A stretch of 64,000 nt of DNA from Ophioderma brevispina (Eukaryota > Echinodermata > Ophiuroidea > Amphilepidida > Ophiodermatidae): contig JAMKCH010002883.1 in the NCBI GenBank assembly GCA_023653785.1, positions 149,501 through 213,500 on the forward strand. Direction: 5' to 3'. A program made the position numbers and the translations under genes. Numbering within the stretch: position 1 is the first letter of the stretch; each line of letters starts with the position of its first letter. The notes beneath the pieces were generated by a model that was given only the letters and a program-made list of their open reading frames with translations, was not told the DNA's origin and did no database searches. This document shows, in pieces, positions 35,135 to 47,440 of the stretch.

Positions 35135-35475
35135 TATATACTCGTCTTCTCATCTTTTCTTTCTCTTTCTGTCATCTCTTACTGTCATTGGTTTCTCACA
35201 TTTCATTTTCTCAATCTCATTGCTCTTATCGCTCTTTTCCCTCCCTGTTCGCTCACTCATAACCCTTGTCTTTTTCTATCTCCTTCGTATCACTCATATG
35301 TCGCTCTATGTCCTTCGCTAGCACTTTTGTTGGCATTTCTATCACCTTTTGGTTTCTCAGTCCATCGCTTCCACCCTTCAGTCATTCTCGGAAATCGTCG
35401 CGCTTTTTCACTGTCACTGCCTTTTTCATTCTCTGTCATCCAGTATTTTTTCGCCTGTCTTTCACTGACACCGAA
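35135..35475. repeat. Pyrimidine-biased, strand-asymmetric tract
   Basis: About 340 bp of C/T-rich + strand (CTTTCTCTTTCTGTCATC and similar) without a strict repeat unit. It resembles the tract at 15515-15775 but is less extreme. Confidence 0.6.
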
Positions 35476-36514
35476 GAATTTGTTAAAACAATCCCATGCT
35501 GCACATATTCGGAAATTGCACATTGACGTGGTCACATGACTCCGTTAGAGCCTCTTTCCAACACACAAAGGAAATATTGTTAATTTTGACTAAATAGTTT
35601 TTACTATATATACTAATGTTAATTACAATGAACATAATTAACATGTCAATCATAAAGGTTGCACATTTCATGAAGGTGAACAAAAAGTCATGAAAGAAAT
35701 GTTGCTTGGTAAACTGTGACCTAACATCTTTATGGAGAACCAAGATCCATAACTTATTGCTGGACATCATATTTTATTCAATTTACCACCACGTTTTTAG
35801 AAGAAAACAAAAGAAGGGGATCCAGCGACCTACGGTAATAACGTGGTAAATTTAATTTAAATGGGATTGCCCGGCAAGTTACTGTTTTTGGTCCTGCATA
35901 AAGATATTACTCTGCCAAACGACTTTTCTATCATGACTTTTGATCATTTTTCTTTCCTTTTCGAATGGTGAAATATACGGTCAATTTTAAATGAACGAAG
36001 CGGAGAAGCTCAAGGTTTATCTATTTGTGAAAGAGGACAGGTATCTCGTGCTTTGCGTAATGAAAAAATAGCTCAAGCTTGTGGTGATAGCACCTAAAAT
36101 CTTTTCAACTGCATGGGTAATAAAATGGCTCTGTACTTCCTGCATACAGAGAGATATACTGGATATCAACAGTGCTATTATTAGCTCGAGTAAAACAGTA
36201 TGATGCACATCTACTGGTCACTGACATTTACGGAAAGAAATTGTGATGACAATTTATTCGTTTTCAAATAAATGTGCAACTTTTGGACTTGACATACCCC
36301 ATAGTATTGAAAGGTATAATATTTAATATTGACCTATGCAGAAATCAGTTACTTCGCCAATATCCGTAATCAAGGTCCTTATGCAAGCACCTTTTTCTCT
36401 TTGATCCCCTTGGCCTATAAAATTCAACCCAATCCTATAGTCAAACTGTCTACACTCTCGGTACGTGTTAAGCGTAAGAAGTAACATATTTTTGCTTTGA
36501 TAAAACATCAATCA

Positions 36515-37612
36515 ATAATGTTCATCCTCATAAGCCTGCGGAAGCACTGTCTTTTGGGAGCAGTGTTTACCACAATGGAGAGTAATGTTTTGCGTCCTAT
36601 CTTCCTCGCTTACAAATCATTGGTAGGACATATAATATAATGTTCATCCTCATACGCCTGCGGAAGCACTGTCTCCTTTGGGAGCAGTGTTTATCACAAT
36701 GGATAGTAAAATGTTTTGTGTCCTATCTTCCCTACCAACTCAAGGTAGGACGCTATAATAATTATAATGTTCATCCAAATAAGCCTGCGGAGCAGCTGTC
36801 TTTTGGGAGGCATGCTTATCACAATGATGGTATATTTTGCGTCCTATCTTCCCTATTGGAGCATATGTTTATCACCTGGATATGTATGTTTTGTGTGCTA
36901 TCTTCCTACACGTCAAGGTAGGACCTATAATAATTATAATTTCATCCAATAACCATGCTGAAGCACTGTCTTTTGGAGGGCATTGTTTACCACATGGATT
37001 ATTATATTTGCGTCCTAATCTTCGCTACATATCAGGGTAGGAACCTATAATATAATGTTCATCCTCATACGCCTGCGGAAGCACTGTCTTTTGGAGGCAT
37101 GTTTTACACATCATATGATAGTAATGTTTACGTCCTATCTTCCTACATATTAAGGTAGGACCTATAATATAATGTTCATCCTCATATTCCTGCGGAAGCA
37201 CTCTCTTTTTGGAGCAGTGCTTATCACAATGACTGGTAATATTTTGCGTCCTATCTTCCTACATATCAAGGTAGGACCTATAATAAAATGTTCATCCTCA
37301 TACGCCTGCGGAAGCACTGTCTTTTGGGAGCAGTGTTTACCACAATGAATAGTAATGTTTACGTCCTATCTTCCTACATATTAAGGTAGGACCTATAATA
37401 TAATGTTCATCCTCATATTCCTGCGGAAGCACTCTCTTTTTGGAGCAGTGCTTATCACAATGGATGGTAATATTTTGCGTCCTATCTTCCTACATAAAGG
37501 TAGGACCTATAATATGATGTTCATCCTCATATTCCTGCGGAGGCACTGTCTTTTAAGTGCAGTGCTAATGGATGTTTTGCGTCCTATCTTCCTACATATC
37601 AAGGTATATAGT
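36515..37612 (+). repeat. Satellite array, ~117-bp unit, nine copies
   Basis: The anchor TTCATCC starts units at about 36521, 36643, 36770, 36941, 37058, 37175, 37291, 37406 and 37520. Spacing is 122, 127, 171, 117, 117, 116, 115 and 114 bp; the 171-bp interval holds a partial extra unit. Each unit contains, in order, CCTGCGGAAGCACTGTCTTT, GGAGCAGTGTTTA(C/T)CACAATG, GCGTCCTATCTTCCTAC and AAGGTAGGACCTATA. Two hairpins are possible per unit: CACTG with CAGTG, and GTCCTATC with GGTAGGAC (one G-T wobble). Units become shorter and more alike towards the 3' end. Reading frames are not conserved across units. Confidence 0.9.
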
Positions 37613-37640
37613 ACCTATTATTATTATTATTATTATATTT
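37613..37640. repeat. (TTA)n microsatellite ending the satellite
   Basis: Eight or so TTA units directly follow the last satellite unit. A simple-sequence tail abutting the array suggests that the array was carried by a retroelement or arose beside one; inference only. Confidence 0.85.
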
Positions 37641-39494
37641 GCTGATCAAATAAAACTGATTACTCATTAAATATATCCCTTACGTCCCTTACGGCGGTCC
37701 GGTAAGTACGTATATCCTGTTTCTAAAATTGAAAAAAAAAGTTGGCGTAAAATGAAACCAGCGTTTGAAAATTCAAGACTGGAATAATACCGAAAGGCAT
37801 TGTGGGAAAAAGGGATGCGGCCCGTAGCGATTGCGTGTTCACTTTTCCGTCCGTTGCGAGCACCGAAGTACCCGACAAAATGTTCAATTTTCTCGCTAGG
37901 TTCTATAGGTTCAGACCCAATCACGATACATATTCAAAACAAAACATAGTAACGGACCCTCTGATGCAAAAATATCCATAGAACCCCTTCGTTTTCCGGA
38001 CATATTTGAGATTTAGTTTCATTTGCATACATTCGCTATGACGGACTGATAACGTTAATCTCCCACGCAGTACTAATTTAGATAATATCTTTCGCAGTCT
38101 GTGACACAGACTACACACTTTCCGGACCGCCGTATACGTCCCTTGAGGTAAAATGACTACCAACCTGACGATCACTGCAAACAGAAAAGGGGAAAAAAGG
38201 AGGTGGCGCAATTTGTCTTGTTAGATCTAGGAGCAATTTCACCCTAAACACAAGGCAAAGGGTCCGCTCCGTGATTTTTGAAAAGTGAGAAAAAATGGTA
38301 TTTAGGGATTTAAGGGATAAAAATGTCAATGTTGCAAAGAGCCATGCACATATATATGAATTGCAAATATTTATAATATTATGTCTAACCATTAAACCAG
38401 GCAAGTTCAAACTGTTGAAGCGCTGCTTTTTCTTATTTTAATTTGGATCTTTTAAAATGTTACTCAAGTTCAGTCACATCGGAAGCCAGTTTGGCTCGCA
38501 AATCAAACTACACAATGAACCAAAAATCATAATCATATCTTATTATAAAATGTGCAATATGTAAATATTGCCTTTAATTGAAATACATAATATTTACAAA
38601 ATTATTGGTTGTTGCTTCCACTTGAAAAACAAAATGTGCATTGGTTCTGCAGGCAAGAAAGGTAAAAAAAAATGCATATCTACTATGTGTTAAAAGAATA
38701 AAGTCAAATAATATTACTATAATGTGATACTGATAGCCGGGCTGATAGCATTATGTTAAGGCGAACAATTCCAATGCTCACTTCTACATTTTTTTGTCTG
38801 AAAATGTGGTATTCACTGCACTGTCACTTCAAATCATTAGAATCTTGGTAATGCAGTCTTCTGCTCAAAATACCGCTCTCGTTGGCGCCAAATAATAATG
38901 GTGCAGATCCTAGGAAAGCTACATACAACGTGGCTACCCGAGCAGTGATATCACTTTCAACTTGAGACAAAAGGTACTTCACGAAATTTGTTCGCTGTTT
39001 TCTGATAGGGGTGAAGTGATCTTGTCACGCAATTCCTACACGAAGTGTATCTGTTATGTGTATTTGTGTATACATTTCATCCATTTTGATAAAGTCATAA
39101 TTATTGTGATGCAAAATTGCATCGCAGAGTTTGTTAATACATTATCAAGGTATGTTAATGGCCATCCCACAATGCACCAGTTTTGGGGAATTGCACCTCA
39201 ATAAGGTCATGTGATCCCACAAAAATCCTATTCTTAACACATATAACCCTGACTTTTACACTCATTTTATCCCACAAACCGCCAGTGCTTAAGGAACCTT
39301 TATCATGATTATGAAATGTTTTGTGGTCCTTTAGCTTCTTCAACACTTTTCATCCCTAAGTACAGACATGTGTTCTATAATAGTATAGGCACATTGCAAT
39401 GCATTATGAGATTGGTTCACAACACCCCCGGTTAGTAAAATATGAATCCCATGTATGTTGCATTTTTATTTATTTATTTATTTAATTTATTTGA
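37641..39494. other. Non-coding stretch
   Basis: No gene or long repeat recognised. A TTTA microsatellite (about 39463-39490) abuts the MITE that follows. Confidence 0.5.
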
Positions 39495-39818
39495 CGTGCT
39501 TGTTCCGATCGTCTTTGGGATTAACCGGAAGTAGTATAAATTTTGATATCAGATGAAAGGCCGTATTTTCCTCATTGTTGTCCTGAAATTTCAGCTTCAA
39601 ATCCATTTCTTTCTCAAGATATAGATAAAAAACTACCGTTTTAGTGGTTAACCATCAATATTAGCACAGTAGTGAATAGGGCGTTACACTATGCATTATC
39701 GCGTCTAGCATCAAAACCGCAAGTCTGTTTCCCACGGTACTTAATAGTCAGTGTGTACAAGTGTCAGGCTCTCATATCATGTAGAGAACACGATAGACAA
39801 AAATCGGAACAAGCACCT
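39495..39818 (-). mobile_element. TTAA MITE, family 1 variant (second copy of 10564-10890)
   Basis: This is a reverse-complement match to 10564-10890: ATTAACCGGAAGTAGTAT, TGATATCAGATGAAAGGCCG, TTGTCCTGAAATTTCAG, TATTAGCACA, CATCAAAACCGCAAG and TCGGAACAAGCACCT all have counterparts in order. TTAA is intact at the right (39819-39822); on the left it reads TTGA. Inner indels against the other copy show that both are old. Confidence 0.85.
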
Positions 39819-40150
39819 TTAATGGCTGCATTATAGCATGGCACTTTATCGGGACATTATACTGTATTTTATAGTGTGAACTATTTGGAATGTTAAAGTA
39901 ATTGACAACAACATTTTTAAAAAGGGCTTGTAGATAGCAGAGAAAAGATTTACATTGTAAACGTATTACACTGTATTAAAATGAAATATTATTGAATGTC
40001 TCGTTGAAACGGGGATATGAAGGAATCATAATTGCGCACCTGGAAGATTTTTAATCTTTGCCGCAAGCGTACTTTTAAAAATACTTTGTCTACATGGCTA
40101 TATAAAGGGAGGGTTTCATAGGTTTTTCAGCGGTGTCTTGTTGGTTGTGA

Positions 40151-40323
40151 CCGGTGTGAAAGTAATCATAGTTCGGCAGGTGTCATAGTCCGGGCTCCAT
40201 AGACGACAACAGAATAAAGCGTGAAACTAATGTTGCGTGAAGAGTCATCTAAATCGATTGCCCTATTGTTCACCATTGTTCCCGGACTGTGAGCACGGTG
40301 GACTATATCTCCAGCCACACCGG
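40151..40323 (-). mobile_element. Palindromic MITE (CCGGTGTGA termini), second copy
   Basis: Begins CCGGTGTGAAAG and ends CCACACCGG. The central block GACAACAGAATAAAGCGTGA followed by TTGCGTGAAGAG is the reverse complement of the copy at 33478-33655. Fragments of the same termini occur at about 53219 (TGACACCGGCC) and 53286 (CCGGTGTGAAAGT), hinting at further relics there. Confidence 0.75.
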
Positions 40324-40554
40324 CCCTCTCTCCGGTAGAAAAGTAAGTTTTCTCATAAGCTGACGATTGTTAGTTAGAGTTGATCATCATTTGGGATCAT
40401 TTTCCATTTAGAAATGTATACTCTTATATAACTTAAAGCAATATTTACGAAGCTATGGCACCAAACATTTTTATTTGACTGCAAGATGTATTGGTACCTT
40501 ACGGATGGCTTCAAAATTAAACCGCCGGTTGCTTTCCGGCTCAGCTCCGCACGC

Positions 40555-41012
40555 TTCTTCCAATAAAGTGCTGCTTCTTTCAACATGATTACTGCACTGC
40601 GGATGCGGGAAAAGGCGTGCAACTGGTAGGCGCAACCAACACGAACAATAGTCAAAAACAAAACGTGCAAGTATTTACATGTGCGAGTAAAAGAACATGT
40701 CTGTGAAAATAGGCTAATGGGCTGACTCCCTCAACGCAGACTTAAAGGCGTCGAGAGATGGCAGCAAAGTAGGGTGAAGCTCAAGGTATTCCAGTTCCTA
40801 GATGATCGGGGAAAGAATGATGAGGCGTAAACCTGAGAGCTGCAGTATGGAAGCATGAAGCAGGATCCACGGCCAATAGTTGATGAAGTAGTTTCAGCAA
40901 GGTGCTCACGCCAATCAATGTCCACAAGATTGTATCTGATGTGGTAAATCATTGCAAGCCTACTGTATGGATGTCTTCTCTCCAAAGTAGACCAGTTTAG
41001 ATATTTGAACAT
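40555..41012 (-). mobile_element. CR1/L2-like LINE fragment, 3' end of ORF2
   Basis: The minus-strand frame 40731-41012 (93 codons) reads FKYLNWSTLERRHPYSRLAM, IYHIRYNLVDI, then YASSFFPRSSRNWNTL. This is the conserved C-terminal layout of CR1/Jockey-group reverse transcriptases (LNW-L--RR---RL---Y-I … SFFPR---WN-LP). Only this tail is present; the catalytic YADD region is missing, so the copy was 5'-truncated and is inactive. The lower boundary is a guess: sequence to about 40555, including TATTGGAAGAAG, looks like LINE 3' UTR. Confidence 0.75.
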
Positions 41013-42616
41013 GGCGGAACATGGAATGGAACATGGAATGGATTTCTTTTCAATGAAAAAACAAGTTCAACCGCGAGGAACCATCAGTCAATCGGCGGAT
41101 GAAGTGTGAAACCAACCCTTAATAATTGCAATGTTATTCAAAAGAACTGAAGATTGAATAATAACAGATTGATAACAGTTATCAGCACGGAAGTGTACAT
41201 TGTGACATTGATTAAATTTTGTCCTTCATAGATAGCCCGTTCGTTGTTTTATTTAATATTTCAAAGGTCTGCTTAAAACCAATTTTATTTGAAAATTACT
41301 TAGAAACTACATTACAACTTCAGCGGTCAAATGGTAAATAGAAGGGCCAACATCAAACGTAGAAAAGCACACAAGAATTATTGATCTGAATCGCTCATAA
41401 ACCAGATATAAAAATCTTTATAAAAATAGCCTTAAGGTTATTCTTGATTATAATACTTTTGATGCTAGCAATTCGAAGATGTAAAATTAAAGTTTTGATC
41501 ATCGCCGTAAACGGACTATAAATAATCCCTTCGTTACCTTTCATGGAAAATTATGCATCTTAACGAGTTTCGTGTGCCATTGATATTTTAAATGACGCAG
41601 TTACCAATATACAACTTATAATCCCAGGCGATCAAATTTACGCGGGAAAATGCACAAGATTTTTCCCGCCAAATTAAGCTTATAGTTCCTTCGGGTATCT
41701 TTGACCTGTAAATGACAGGAAGAATGAATATATCCAGAAGTAATGAGATCCCCGATGTCTGTAGAGGGTAAAATTTTACTCGGGAACTTAATTAAAATTC
41801 CAAAGGTGTTAACATGTTCTGCACTGAGACTTATTTGAAACATTTCTATATTTAGTAAACGTTGCCAATTGTATTATTTCTTTGCATATATTAATATTTG
41901 CTGGCAATTTCCCCCTTCAAATTGAACATGTTATTTTCAATATATCTACGAATATGTTATATGTTATAACGATTGATTTCAATAGGAATAATTTACAAAC
42001 ATTTCATATAAAACAAGAAATGAGATTGCATAATTACTGGCCTTTTTTGTCACGGTCGAAATTTGTCGTTTTTTGCTTTTCTGTTAAAGGTTGGCAGCGA
42101 TCAAACGGATTCAAGGTCGGAGTCTCTGTAACGTGATATGGGCAATGGTTAAGGATAGCCGCTTGCTATGTTTGATTTTTTTTCTCAAAAAGAATACATG
42201 GGGGCTTTTTTATTATTTTCTGCAAAGGAGGGTATATCTTTTAGAGAATTCAGAAAAAAATGTGAGCTTACATTTATTTGTCAATATTGAAATTGATAAA
42301 GGATCCGTTCAACCAAGTGAGTTATGGTTTATGTCCATACTTGATGGAATGCCTTCAGCCTTGTCCGGCACAGAATGCAATTAACACATTTCAAAAAATA
42401 CTGCCACCAGTGATGTTAAGGTTGAGCTGAGCCCGGGAATATTTATTGAGCTGAGCCTATTTCCACCTCGCTGGTGTATACTATTAACATAAAACAGGCA
42501 TTGTTTAATTGAAATACACAATGCAATATGCAATGAGGTTGTGTTTATCAATAGCGTGTCGTCTGCGAGTTGTCAATGTTCTCTGCTCAAAGATGGCGGC
42601 GCTTGCAAACACACTA
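41013..42616. other. Non-coding stretch
   Basis: No gene recognised. A pair of TTGAGCTGAGCC phrases about 30 bp apart (near 42425 and 42450) is the only local repeat seen. An AAGATGGCGGCG, which matches the YY1 consensus, lies at about 42590 beside the LINE end. Confidence 0.45.
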
Positions 42617-43720
42617 GCCATCATTACCACCATCATCCTTTGTCGAACCACTGCAAGCCCCTGCAACCTCTCCTAGTGACGGCACATGGACCAATTCTGT
42701 GCTTCCCTCATCCTCGCTACACCCACGGACTGAGAGATCTCATCTCTTCATTTCATTTCCTTCTAGATGTCTTAATTCATTTCTTGGTCGCCATTCAGTG
42801 GACAACCTTGTCAATTGCCCATCTCTCTGTTTGCCTTCCTACATGATTAGACCATGTCCAATTCCTCTCTGTCCATGGGTTGTAAACAAATACTAGTATG
42901 TTTTGCATACTGTATTGAGCTGTCAGTCTTTGCATTTTATCTTTATCAAGGCCAAGATTTCTAAACCGTACATTATGACATAACACTTTGGTAAGCTTAT
43001 CGTTTTGAGCATAGTGGAAAATTTCTCTTCATCACTTCTTTTTGAGGCATTCCATCCTGCTCTTACCATGCGCTCAGTTCAAGTTCGTCAAAATGGTTAT
43101 GCGCCATTTTAATAACTTGACCAAACTAAATTTATTTGTCCACTTCCTGTAATATAGTTTGGTTGATGTGAACCTTCTTGGTAATCTGTGCACTGAAAAT
43201 TGTTTTCGTTTGGCATAATGTTGTCTTCAACCCCATCATGTTGCTTTCAGTGATCAGTTCATGTACTAATGTCTCTAGTTTATTCGGTTCTTCTGAGAGC
43301 ATGACCATGACATCTACGCACCGACGATTATTGATTTTTCTTCGTTAATTTGCTGCCTCAGTCAGTTCAACTTGCAAATTGTGGCTAGCTGTGGTTAAAT
43401 TGCCGTATTCTCACTTTCTTTTATGGTAAAAGTGCCCTTTGTGTAGGTGTCTTTGATAAAACTTATGTGATGTCAATACATTGGTCGATGCTGTCAAATG
43501 CCTTCTAATTGTCGATAAAAGATATTCGTTGATATTTTTGCATTTCCCTATTAACTGTTTTCTACTTGCAGATGGTCAGGAGGGGAAAAAGCCACTTCTA
43601 AATCCAGCTTGTTCTCCGGGTTGAGTGAAATCTAAGGTGGTCATATCATTGCTTATTTTTTTTACATATCTGATTGACTAATGAGACCAGAATATTTTTT
43701 TTGCTGTTCTTCTATGCACA
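42617..43720 (-). mobile_element. RTE-type LINE fragment, reverse transcriptase region, decayed
   Basis: Minus-strand frames with several shifts and stops show RTE reverse transcriptase landmarks in order. From the 5' side: NDMTTLDFTQPGEQAGFRSGF (the LD-QP-EQAGFR block), a KEYQRI…FID…KAFDSI block, a decayed ADD-type block continued by EPNKLETLVHELITESN, then QYSMQNI, NWTWSNHVGRQTERWA (the KW-WAGHV-R--D-RW block) and REAQNW. The end carries a degenerate GATGATGGTGGTAATGATGG tail, and short tandem tails are typical of RTE elements. It is 5'-truncated and inactive. RTE versus a close sister clade would need a tree. Confidence 0.8.
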
Positions 43721-44650
43721 ACGGCTGATATACACTTTAAACACTTCAAAAACATTTCAAATATTATGAATTTCACTGTTTCCATGATCATCTCCCAAAC
43801 GATATAATAATAATAACAATCCCTTAACGCCCTTAATAATTTCAGAATTGTTCTTATTATTGCTGGTTAATAATAGGTAATTTATACAAGCAGAAAAATA
43901 AAGTAAGAGAAGTGAAAAATACCACTAAGTAAAATTGGTTAAGGAGGTCTATAAACTTTATATAATAACGAAAGGATGTAATATGTATTCATATGAGATA
44001 ATAATATCCGTATGAGATCAAGCTTTCGAAACCTGATGTTTTATTAGGGATTTCCATTCCGGACAATATTGTAATCCGCTAGGATTACGTACGTTACCCT
44101 GAGGAATTCAACAGGGTAAAGTAAATGTTTTGACGAGCGTGCATACACACTGCGTTCACAGTAATGAGTTTAAGAGTCTCCAATAGGTACGGAAAATTCA
44201 ACAATCAACAAGCGACAAAGATAACAACCACGGCACACACTATGGTACATTTGAATACATCTTTGTGATGTGCAAGAGGCTTTCCGAAAGTAATAATGTT
44301 AGTTTTTCTTTCAATATTTACACATTTTAGATTTAGTAAAGACTATTCAGAGCACTTGCAGTTGTCGACCATGTTTACATCATTTGTCAATCACAGTATT
44401 CACAAAGTATTAATGTGAGTTGCCTTTGTGCTTTTCGTGAGCATTTATGCCGGAAAACGTCCTTGTTAGCCGGCTCATTGATGTCATTTACCCCATCCTT
44501 TGACATATAGCGTGATACGTAAGCAATTGTCTAGAACATTACACTCTCACCCCGATGGATGCACCACCGTGACAATACAAGGACGTTTCATTGTGAACTT
44601 AAAATTAAATATGAACTCGAATGCCCTACATTTCAATCAAACAAGCAAGT

Positions 44651-44673
44651 ACACACACACACACACACACACA
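44651..44673. repeat. (AC)n microsatellite
   Basis: Eleven perfect AC units and a final A. Confidence 0.95.
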
Positions 44674-45055
44674 GCGTTAAATAATCACAAACTTTATCAG
44701 GGTCCTCGAAAACATGTTATAGCACTTAATAGAAGATGACTTTGTACTTTATTTTAGAAGAACTTGAAGAACAAGACAATGCATTTCGTTTGAATATTGA
44801 AACTGGAAATATATGGGGCCCACACTGTCAGGATCGTTACAAAGATGACAAATTTTCTCTTCCCTCTTTCTGCATGTTAAGGACCCCAATGGAATTAAGC
44901 TTTTGTTCTAAGCTTTTTGGGCTATCTTTGGTACTCCTGTTCATTCATTATTGATCTGTTCATGTTCTTAAAAGTAATTTTAAGTGCAATATTCTCATGT
45001 ATTGTATCATATTTTATATGTTTAATCAATATACGTATCCTTTTGAGTATCTAAT

Positions 45056-45076
45056 AAAAATCAATCAATCAATCAA
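45056..45076 (+). repeat. (AATC)n tail-like microsatellite
   Basis: AAAAATCAATCAATCAATCA directly after CTAATA. CR1/L2-type LINEs and SINEs often end in such short tandem tails. No LINE protein fragment was found upstream, so a retroposon origin is inference. Confidence 0.6.
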
Positions 45077-45597
45077 ATTACTCACTTTTATCAGAGGCTT
45101 GCTTTAAGAAAAAGATTGGTTCACCAGTCGTTGGAAATGGTAGGAGGTCGATGCTATTAAAATGAGGTAGCAAGTAAAAGGCACATTTCCAGATAATAGA
45201 CAATAGGGATTATGGTTATGTATACTAGTACCTTTGTATCAAGTACCACCAACATCAGTCATTCCATAGAAGTTACATGCTAATGACAAAATATTCTCCA
45301 AACAATTATGCAAATGAGGTATCCAATGTAACCTAACATATGCATATGGATGTCAGCCAAGGACCTCCCTGCTGCCTTTGGCGCTAAGAGAAAGGTCAAG
45401 TTTCAACAGGGGTTAAATGTTTAAGCTCCTCTTAGTATGCTATATAGCTGAAATTATTCATTTTGTAAGCAGTAGTAAAGAAGTCAATAGTGTCATAACC
45501 GTGTGGTGCTTTGTTTCCGATATATACATAATAGGGTGTCTTGAAATTGGCTCGTAATTTGCACTGTAATGAGGTTTTTGAAACTGGGACCCACTTT

Positions 45598-46328
45598 GCA
45601 CGTACACACTTCTTTCAATACAATTTACAAATGAAGAGCGCCGCTCATTACTCTCATGAATGGTGACGTCATATTTCTGATACAGCTTGGGGAGATTTTG
45701 GAAATTCCTCAATGTATGTTCATGACGTTCGAGAGACTTTTTTAGACCTCAGCTTGTCAAAATTATGTGCGCAATGATAATGGGAAAATCCGGTATGGTC
45801 TCGGCTATCGGAAGCTGAAAACAGAATTTAAATAAGACTTTCCGTTGTTGAGTGTTGGCGTTTGTTTTATGTTTGTAACGTTGCGCCATGAGTCAATCCC
45901 GGAAATTGAGGGTTGAAAAAGTACTCCTAAATAATCGTAGATTATGCGCGATATAATGTGACTAGTGAGATGTACTATCTGTGTCGGTATTACTTAGATC
46001 ATTCCTGAACCCACAGTGTCATCATTGCAAGGTGACATTCACTTTAAATAAGGTGACAATGGAAATATGCATGGCTATTTTCCGGCAGTGGAACCAAGTT
46101 TGAACTGGGAATTGCAATGGAGTATTGATTGCTGTCATAATTATATGCGCGGAAACGTGTTTGTGGGCGCGGTCAAGCATGGTTTGCATGACACGTACAA
46201 TGTACACACATTCGATTGTGTGTATATTTAGGTCAGTCACCCGAATGTACTACACATGCGCGAATTCAGCGTCGGTGACTTGTCACTAAAATCTTTTATA
46301 CAGGCGTCAATGAAGAGCTTTGTTTGTG
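45598..46328. repeat. 0.7-kb dispersed repeat, copy 2
   Basis: Same orientation as 18585-19284. Relative to the first copy there are inserted blocks at about 46145-46180 (ATGCGCGGAAACGTG…) and about 46208-46235 (ATTCGATTGTGTGTATATT), and small indels that break the open frame seen in copy 1. The central 95 bp is unchanged. Conservation of that core without an intact frame suggests recent transposition or a conserved non-coding function. Confidence 0.85.
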
Positions 46329-47440
46329 CTTTGCGCATGGCAGCTTTTGATTTCAAGGTCATATGCACATAAGAGGTTTTCCCGCCCACAGCGACGGTGT
46401 ACCATATGTAGATTGAATTAGGATCACAAATTCTTTGGTAATATACTCGCCTTCATTATAAATTATGGAAGTCAAGCCAATTAAATCACATTGTTATTAT
46501 GAATTAACGTGTACATGCATGCACATTTTTGGTCTTTATCATAACAACATAGTTTAAGTTTTAAGAAATCTTTTTATTAATGAAATAACCTACATAAATG
46601 AACACATTAAATGCAAACTATGCAACGCAACATAAGCAAAAATTGATCCCAAATCCCAAATGTTGCATGTTGTCACAGCTGCTAATACTAATAGTAATAC
46701 ATACTCGAATATGTGTGGATCCATGCACGAGTATTTCATATGGGTACATCATACTGCATCGTTCTGCATGTAATATGCATTCCAATATGTATATTTGTGA
46801 ACATACGCGGGCATTAAGGTGTCTACTTCATGCATATGTATGCCTGTTGCATGCTAAATCATGCTTGTCAGAAGCACGCACATGCCTTCTTTAAACTGTA
46901 CTTTTTTATTTCGTAAGGAGTGTAGAATGTTGCGATAATTTTCTTTACAAAATTATAGACTTTTATATAGCGAATTCCTGCGCGCCAAGGATTACTTGAA
47001 TCAAAATATCAATGAAGTTCTTTAGTGTTTTTTTTCAACTGGGACTTGAGAGGTAGCGTACACTGAATACATTGATAATCTGAGTGTAAGTTGTGCCGAT
47101 CATATTTCGACGTAACCAATTAAAATACAATGGCAGAAACCGTGCAGCCTATATGCAAGACGTTCATGCAATTGAAGAGGATTAACAGATTAAACCTTAG
47201 AAATCAACAGAACGAAATAGGGGAGAGATAGAGGGAATGAAAGGGGATTATTGGATTTATCCCTGAGAATTTAACCCATAGGTAAGGCGGTAAGACCCAG
47301 GAAAAAAAATTACCCCTCAACTTCAAACATTTGATAAATGTTTGCAAATTACTCCTGAAGCATTAAGGATAGAGACAACAAGTTTTCGATAAAATGAAAA
47401 GATTTTAACAAATCTAAGACCCTTTCATTAAGCTTTTCGT

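Larger units (their letters stand above)
33881..36514. other. Non-coding stretch with simple-sequence tracts
   Basis: Nothing gene-like was recognised. TG-rich and CT-rich tracts are listed separately. The open frames at 35022-35539 arise from the CT bias. Confidence 0.5.
43721..45597. other. Non-coding stretch with microsatellites
   Basis: Holds an (AC)n run at 44651-44673 and an (AATC)n run at 45056-45076. The latter follows an AATAAAAATC phrase and may be the simple tail of a retroposon whose body (roughly 44700-45055) has no recognised coding content. Confidence 0.45.

Noticed and set aside
36515..37612. Satellite array considered as a CRISPR array
   Set aside because: The whole unit is conserved, with no alternation of constant repeats and unique spacers, and the context is eukaryotic.
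37403..37645. Repeated MFILI-type peptide encoded across satellite units
   Set aside because: Unit length varies (114-127 bp) so the frame changes between units; the peptide repetition simply mirrors the DNA repeat.
40374..40670. Minus-strand segment with an acceptor-like CCGCATCCGCAG and donor-like GTAAGG around a Lys/Glu-rich peptide
   Set aside because: It lies directly downstream of the LINE ORF2 end and contains TATTGGAAGAAG, so it is better explained as LINE 3' UTR than as a gene exon.
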